64,000 nucleotides of DNA, from assembly GCA_950295325.1 (NCBI GenBank), contig OX485803.1, forward strand, positions 56,745,554 through 56,809,553, read 5' to 3'. Positions 58,501 to 64,000 of this stretch are shown in pieces (the first letter of the stretch is position 1; every line of letters begins with the position of its first letter). A model generated the notes under the pieces. The model did not search any database and was not told the origin of the DNA. It saw only the letters and a list, made by a program, of their open reading frames with translations. The stretch comes from Polytrichum commune. Its lineage: Eukaryota > Streptophyta > Polytrichopsida > Polytrichales > Polytrichaceae. The position numbers were made by a program, and so were the translations under genes.

Positions 58501-60255
58501 CATTATTTCTAAATCACATAGATGCCTTGTTCCATTGAGACCTTGGTGTGGCATAAGACCAAAGATGTTCTTTTTTGAAAATCAAAACATGTTTATTCCC
58601 AACCCTTGTTCAGATTATTCTCATGCCTAGAGTAAGTGGCATGTGGAGCTTAAGAAAATAATTATGAAATCAATTGACAAAAAGACAACATAATGATGTG
58701 CTTGAGAGTCTAGGTTTTACCTAAGATTTTGTTTCATAACACCTACCAAGTGAGACTAGGAAAAACATGGCCCCTATAATACATTTGATGATTAATCCCT
58801 AACTTTAATGTTAGCAGACTAATTTGGGGTCTCTGGCCCCAATTAGGGATTAGTTTGATTTTAACTAGCAATCTCATGGCTCCACAATAGGAATCAACGT
58901 TTTCACTCTCCCTCCCTCGGTTCACCCCATGAAACTTTATCTTAAAACAATTGTGTGTGAAAATGAATTCTTGCTCATGTATGGAGGAAATCATGGTCCC
59001 ATCAATCTCTCTAAACCCATTAGGCATAAACATGAGTTGTTGGGTTCTTTTTTCATGCCAACAATGAAAATGAAAAGTATACCATTTACTTCATTCTCAA
59101 CAACATAGCTAGAAAACATGTTATCTACAATATTCTTACATCCATATTTGTTGTTTCAAGAAGATTGCTTTAACATGGTAAGACATTTATTACAAATCCA
59201 TTGCAATGATTTTCTAATGGAGAATTCAATTGCTTCACATTGAGGTAGGTGGCTAATTGACAAAAACCTTGAAGTGTTGCGTGAATCACATAAGAAAAGG
59301 ACGTTTGCCTCAATAGTATATTATGGTTCGAACAAGGATATAAGTATATTTGGATATATGCATGATATTTGGATTGTTCCAACTGTCAATATGACACACA
59401 CTAAATTGTAAAACTACACAAATATGGTGGTTGGCGAATATGGAATACAACATTAGAAGTTGCAGTTGTTGTGTAGTTGCTTTTGCTATTGTCGTTTGAT
59501 GTTTTTGTCCCCATATGTGCACATCCCTTATTATGTTTGGACAAGTCACTTGTCCGAAAGTACTTAAATATCAATTTAAAGATTGCACATGGTTTTAAAT
59601 ATGTTCATTAATCCAAAATAGGTGACTAGAATCTTAGAATTGCATTTTCTTCCCACATGATGGGCCTATTGAATTTCCGTATATTAGAAATATGACATAA
59701 TAATTTTTAAATATACACACAATGTTTACCTTCAACTCAACATCCCATCAATATGTACGATATGCAAGACTTGTTCAATCAATACCATGTTTACACCCAC
59801 GGGGTAACTTAGTTAATTGCAACACACAATGCATTCCTTAGACAACTTTATAGTCCATCAAACCTTCAATTAAGTAGGCAAAACAAATTATTTTGAGATT
59901 CTTTTATTTTCAAAGGAACAAGGCTCACAAGCCATTGGTCAGTCCGTCCTCTTAAGCCCAAGTCTTCTAGCAAGCTGTGGGTTTCAAAGGTCTCTGTTGT
60001 TGTTTCCTTGAACACGGGTAAATAACATGCCAAATATTATGAATATTCTCCTATGAAAAAGGACATGCTAGATATTTTAGCTAAGACTTTCATGCTTAAT
60101 ACCTATTGAACTACTTAGTATATCTACTTCATATATCTCTACATAAGATCTACTTAAGTACTTGTAAGTTAACACAAAATTATTGGAGAAGTTCGGTCGT
60201 TCTTCGTTGTCTACCACACCAAATGTCACAATAACCAAACTTTGTTTTGCTCATT
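55550..60255. repeat. long tandem duplication, unit B
   Basis: Head-to-tail with unit A, separated by 18 bp. The same start (GAGGGAGTGATGTGTCATAG) and end (AACCAAACTTTGTTTTGCTC) are seen. It includes an extra segment at about 56766-58115. Confidence 0.85.
56766..58115. other. 1.35-kb segment present only in unit B
   Basis: Interrupts the collinearity after AGTTATACACTTT and before TTTTATTTTTCATTGTTTG. No inverted ends or target duplication are visible. A hydrophobic AT-rich frame of 145 codons on the minus strand (57122-57559) resembles no family and is probably chance. It could be an insertion in B or a deletion from A. Confidence 0.6.
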
Positions 60256-63200
60256 GCATCCCTAATGCCATTTCTTTTCAAACATACAACTCCTGAGTTG
60301 TGCTTCCCCCTTGGCAATTCAATAGTTCGGTTGCAGGAACTCCGGATTTCCTACTGGAATTTAGGAAATTGATGATTCCACTTCTCCAAGACTCCAAATT
60401 ACGTAGGATTTTGGGGATGACTTCCGAGCGATGTATTAACATTGCTCTCTTCTCGCACACCAATTCACGCCAGAAACTGTGCGATTGCTCCTAGCTTTTG
60501 TAAATGCTATCCAAGTGTTTATCTCCCTTCACTTCATCCACAAAACTCAAACTAGCTGCACTTACAAATGGGTCTTCATGAAATTGGGGAGTCCGTGCCA
60601 AGTTTAACAAATGTTGATTGTAAACCTGATTTCGTTGGAGTCGAGTGGCTCATATTCATGCTTTGAGGCTTAGTGGGAGAAGAGTTCAATAAAGTCTCCT
60701 TCCTTGATTGTTTCCTCATTGGTCACAAAGAGTCGCGGGCTCCTCTGTTAAAACTTGTCCCCGATCCCTCCGTGCTTTGTCCAATCCCCCTCCAAGTTAT
60801 CATATGAAAGTGATTTGATAGGACTTCGATGTCACCTAACACGCTTTCTACACGCCATCTAACGCCTAGGAGATAGATTTCAATAATATGAATGAGAAGT
60901 TGTTAATACAACAAACATCTGGAGTAAGTTCCAACATCAAAACATATTTCGATCCAACCAAACCTTCAAACTTAACTTAGCATATTCAAAATAGTTGTAC
61001 AATGTGTGTCAACTAACTATTGATGAAATTATGAACCCTACATGTAAACGAATATGTTTTCAAATATCTTGGTTATTGAATCTAAGAATATGGTGCCAAA
61101 TTTTATGGGATTGATGCTTGACGTAATGACAACAAAAATGTAATACATGTTAATTGTCGACAACAATTTATCGTCCATTGTTTCCAAATTATGATATCGA
61201 ACTAATTAGATATACATTGAGCCCTAGAAAATCTATCATATGACTAACATCACATAGATAAATTCAGTGGATAGATGAAGGATGTTGGAACATGATGCAA
61301 TCCAACATTCTTGGAGTTGTCTAACCTATTTAAATGGTTAGTGCAATAACCCCATTTCAATCACTTTCAAATCTCTGGCCCAAGTGGCTAGGCATGCTTC
61401 TAGGACAATTAATTTAAAATCACCTCTAATACTTCGAATGGAAATAAACGTGCTTGGAAAGAGGGCATTGAAAATATTACAATGATTTGAATTTGTGTCT
61501 AATTATAAAAAATTCCCACTTTCAAATGACATTTTCAAAACTAATTAAAAACTTTGTTTTCTTTCTATAACAAAGGGTCACACATCCAAACCCCCTAGGT
61601 GTTGGATGTCACTTCTATGAAAATTTACAAAGATATTAAATTTCAAAGTATTAAAAATACTTATGAAATAAAAATAACTCTCTATCAATGCTTTATCTCC
61701 AAATCAAGTTCTTAAGACAGTGACCCCTACAAATGCTACAAATAGTTGCACCCTAGTTTTTGGTTTGTCAGATGTCCTTGAATTTTGATACGTGAGAATC
61801 TTATTTTGGATCAATCCTCATAAAAGAATACTTGTTTTTTAGTGGTACATGGTAAGGTTTATAGTTAAGAATAGACAACAAAAGACATGTGTAACGTGAG
61901 ATTAGACTATGGGCTTGACAAATTTATTAATCATTCGATGTTGAACACAATGAAGACGGCCACTTGTGACTACTTGAAACCTTGAACACTTTGACCTCCT
62001 CTAACATTTGCATCTCAACTCTAAATCCGATTTTGAAACTTGAATTGACTTATCTTCGTGGTTCATAATTGCTAACTCGATAAGACCATCCCTTATCGAA
62101 CCCAATGCTCAAAACAACTATGGAGGGGGAAGTGCCCACAAGAGGACCACATACCTTAGTTGGACTTTTGATTATTAACGCTTTTGATTCAAAGTGGCCA
62201 AAACAAGCTTAAGTACCGAAGAGGTTGGCTGGCCTCCAAAACCACTTGAATGAACAAAATAATTTAGGCGGCGTTCATCTTCGTCTGCAATTTCAATTTA
62301 AAGCGTTCAAATTCGCTGACCACATTGATATCTTGGAAATAGGGATTAATCAAGCACCTAGTATATATATAACAACAAACAATTTTCATAAACAAAATAG
62401 GAGAATGATATTAAGAACTTACCAATGTTGTTATTGATGTCAATATCTTTGGTGTGCGATGGCGGAGAAGGCTACATGTTTGAGAATAATGAAGTCCCGA
62501 TCATCTTCGTGGAATAACTAAGAGAAGGATCAGACAGGGCATGGAGGGAGCATGGGACAAGTCATAAGCTATCCAAAATGTGACGATCGACCCCTTGGGA
62601 CCAACATGGAAACAAATCAAAGAAAGGCAATTACAACCATTCTCTCACCAATCCTAAAAGCCAGATCATTAGCCACCCAATTCCAACAATATCTCACGTC
62701 TATCGTTTGACACATGAACTTGATATGGGCTTCTCAATATTCCCGGAAACCCCACTTACATTTGCAATCAATTGAAGCTTGTAATAGATAAGATCTACAA
62801 AGAGGATTCAGCAATGACACTGTTTCTCGCAGGAATCGCTGTGCGAGACGAGAGCAATCTTGACACATCGCTTGAGGTCATCCCCGAAACCCTTCATAAT
62901 ATGAGTACTCTAAAGTGAGTGGGTTCCCTTTCCCTACTATAGAATCCAATGTCCATGCGACTAAAGAAAGAATTACCGAGGAGAAAGCACAATAGAGGAG
63001 TTGCATGCTTAGACATGAGGTGTGACTGGGGAATGCACTGAGTTAGGAGAGCCTAACTATGATGGTGTAGTACTAGACGAGGAAGAGTGACCCATTTTCT
63101 ACACAAATGTACTTCAAGAAATATGCCCGTGCTTCAACTAACAATATTGGAGGAATTCGGCAGAGACATGCTTCAAGTTGGCAACCATTGCCCTTTCCAT

Positions 63201-63420
63201 GACATGTGAGACTTCAACATACGCTTGCCCACAACCAGAATCGGGAGCTCCAATCTAAAAATGAGAATGTGAGATTGAGAGCAGCAATGGCTAGCGATCC
63301 TTGCTTCGAAAGTGTCTCTTCCAATTGCCTCACAGGACTCGTCAACTGAACTCTCCCTCCGCTCCCGTCCGCACACCACAATAGCGTCCCCATGAATCAG
63401 ATGAGAAAACCCTGGTGAGT
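60256..63420. other. gene-free spacer
   Basis: No supported gene. 60280-60560 and 62820-63420 are less AT-rich and could hold decayed coding sequence, but no motif is recognisable. No foldbacks were noticed. Confidence 0.45.
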
Positions 63421-63430
63421 TGCCGCTGCA

Positions 63431-63729
63431 CTCTCATCACTCGGCACCAAAAAGGAAGAAGAATGACAAGCCTCTCTCACCACTCGGCACCAGAGAGGAA
63501 GAAGAATGACAAGCCTCTCTCACCACTCGGCACCAAAAAGGAAGAAGAATGGCAAGCCTTTCTCACAACTCGGCACCAAAAAGGAAGAAGGATGGCAAGC
63601 TCTCTCACCACTCGGCACCAAAAGAGGAAGAAAAATGACAAGCCTCTCTCACCACTCGGCACCAAAAAGGAAGAAGAATGGCAAGCCTCTCTCACCACTT
63701 GGCACCAGAGAGGAAGAAGAATGACAAGC
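63431..63729. repeat. 43-bp minisatellite, seven units
   Basis: Each unit contains CTCTCACCACTCGGCACCA and GGAAGAAGAATGACAAGC. The unit length (43, once 42) is not a multiple of three, so the open frames across the array are artefacts. The array is bounded by an inverted 14-bp pair: TGCCGCTGCACTCT at 63421-63434 and AGAGTGCAGCTGCA at 63734-63747. Confidence 0.92.
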
Positions 63730-63735
63730 CTCTAG

Positions 63736-64000
63736 AGTGCAGCTGCACAACTCACAATGACAACCTCGGTGGTTGCAGCTGGATTTGTAGTGGATGAGTT
63801 TGCGACCTACTAGTAGTATCCAGCTACCCACCTCCTTCCCAGGCTCTGCTCTCACGCTCCCCTGCGACCTACCAACCAGCGCCTGCACTCCTGCTGCTGC
63901 TGCTGCCTCCTCTCCTACAGACTAAGTTAGCTAAGGGCCCCTTTAGACCACGGCCAAGACCTGCTCCCTCCAGGCCTTGGACAACTCACCAACTATAACT
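63736..64000. other. right-edge sequence
   Basis: GC-richer than the spacers, with CTGCTGCTGCTGC near 63890 and a TAAGGGCCCCTTTA motif near 63930 that resembles a MITE end. No gene is called. Confidence 0.4.

Noticed and set aside
63415-63735. 106-codon open frame in a repeat array
   Set aside because: The unit is 43 bp, so each unit shifts frame and all frames stay open by accident; there is no gene context.

Overview
This is nuclear DNA from a land plant. The evidence is plant-specific or plant-typical genes with GT-AG introns (a plant-type RPL27A, a NOSIP/CSU1-type RING protein, an SDN-family exonuclease), AAACCCTA telo-boxes in promoters, a tRNA-derived SINE, CACTA-, hAT- and Harbinger-type elements, and long AT-rich gene-poor spacers. 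The species cannot be named from the sequence. A bryophyte, lycophyte or fern would fit the repeat content, but this is inference. No bacterial, organellar or CRISPR features are present.

Genes. Five protein-coding genes are supported, most from short spliced exons: (1) minus strand, left edge to 1361, an SDN-like small-RNA-degrading nuclease (three 5' exons visible, the rest is off the window); (2) plus strand, 15020-17127, a 385-residue protein of unknown function with a long Asp/Glu tract; (3) minus strand, 37621-38538, an intron-less NOSIP/CSU1 homologue with two RING-like modules; (4) plus strand, 45016-46434, a two-exon 64-residue protein whose N-terminus resembles the mitochondrial KGD4/MRPS36 family; (5) minus strand, 48298-49212, the two-exon ribosomal protein gene RPL27A. 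The genes are unrelated housekeeping or regulatory genes and do not form a pathway.

Repeats. 2-10 kb holds several foldback MITEs, a 941-bp TIR element, a SINE and the first copy of a 1.36-kb repeat. The second copy of that repeat (21.36-22.72 kb) abuts a decayed DD34E Tc1-type transposase gene (22.77-23.81 kb). 24.17-24.56 kb is a palindromic MITE with TTA target duplication. 25.3-27.8 kb is a 5'-truncated LINE, with a fragment of the same family at 41.5-42.1 kb. 31.60-31.92 kb is a CACTA-type miniature element. 49.75-51.36 kb is a deleted hAT element with a perfect 8-bp target duplication, nested in an older repeat. 51.55-60.26 kb is a diverged head-to-tail duplication of a unit of about 4 kb. 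63.43-63.73 kb is a 43-bp minisatellite.

Possible new biology. Two homologous hairpins of about 80 nt (20513-20592 and 37326-37404, 16.8 kb apart) pair better as minus-strand RNA because many substitutions become G-U pairs. Their 3' arms are almost identical while their 5' arms have diverged, the pattern expected of paralogous MIRNA genes. Further foldbacks at 20008-20393 and 21221-21289 make 20.0-21.3 kb a candidate small-RNA locus. An SDN nuclease gene lies in the same window, but no functional link is implied.
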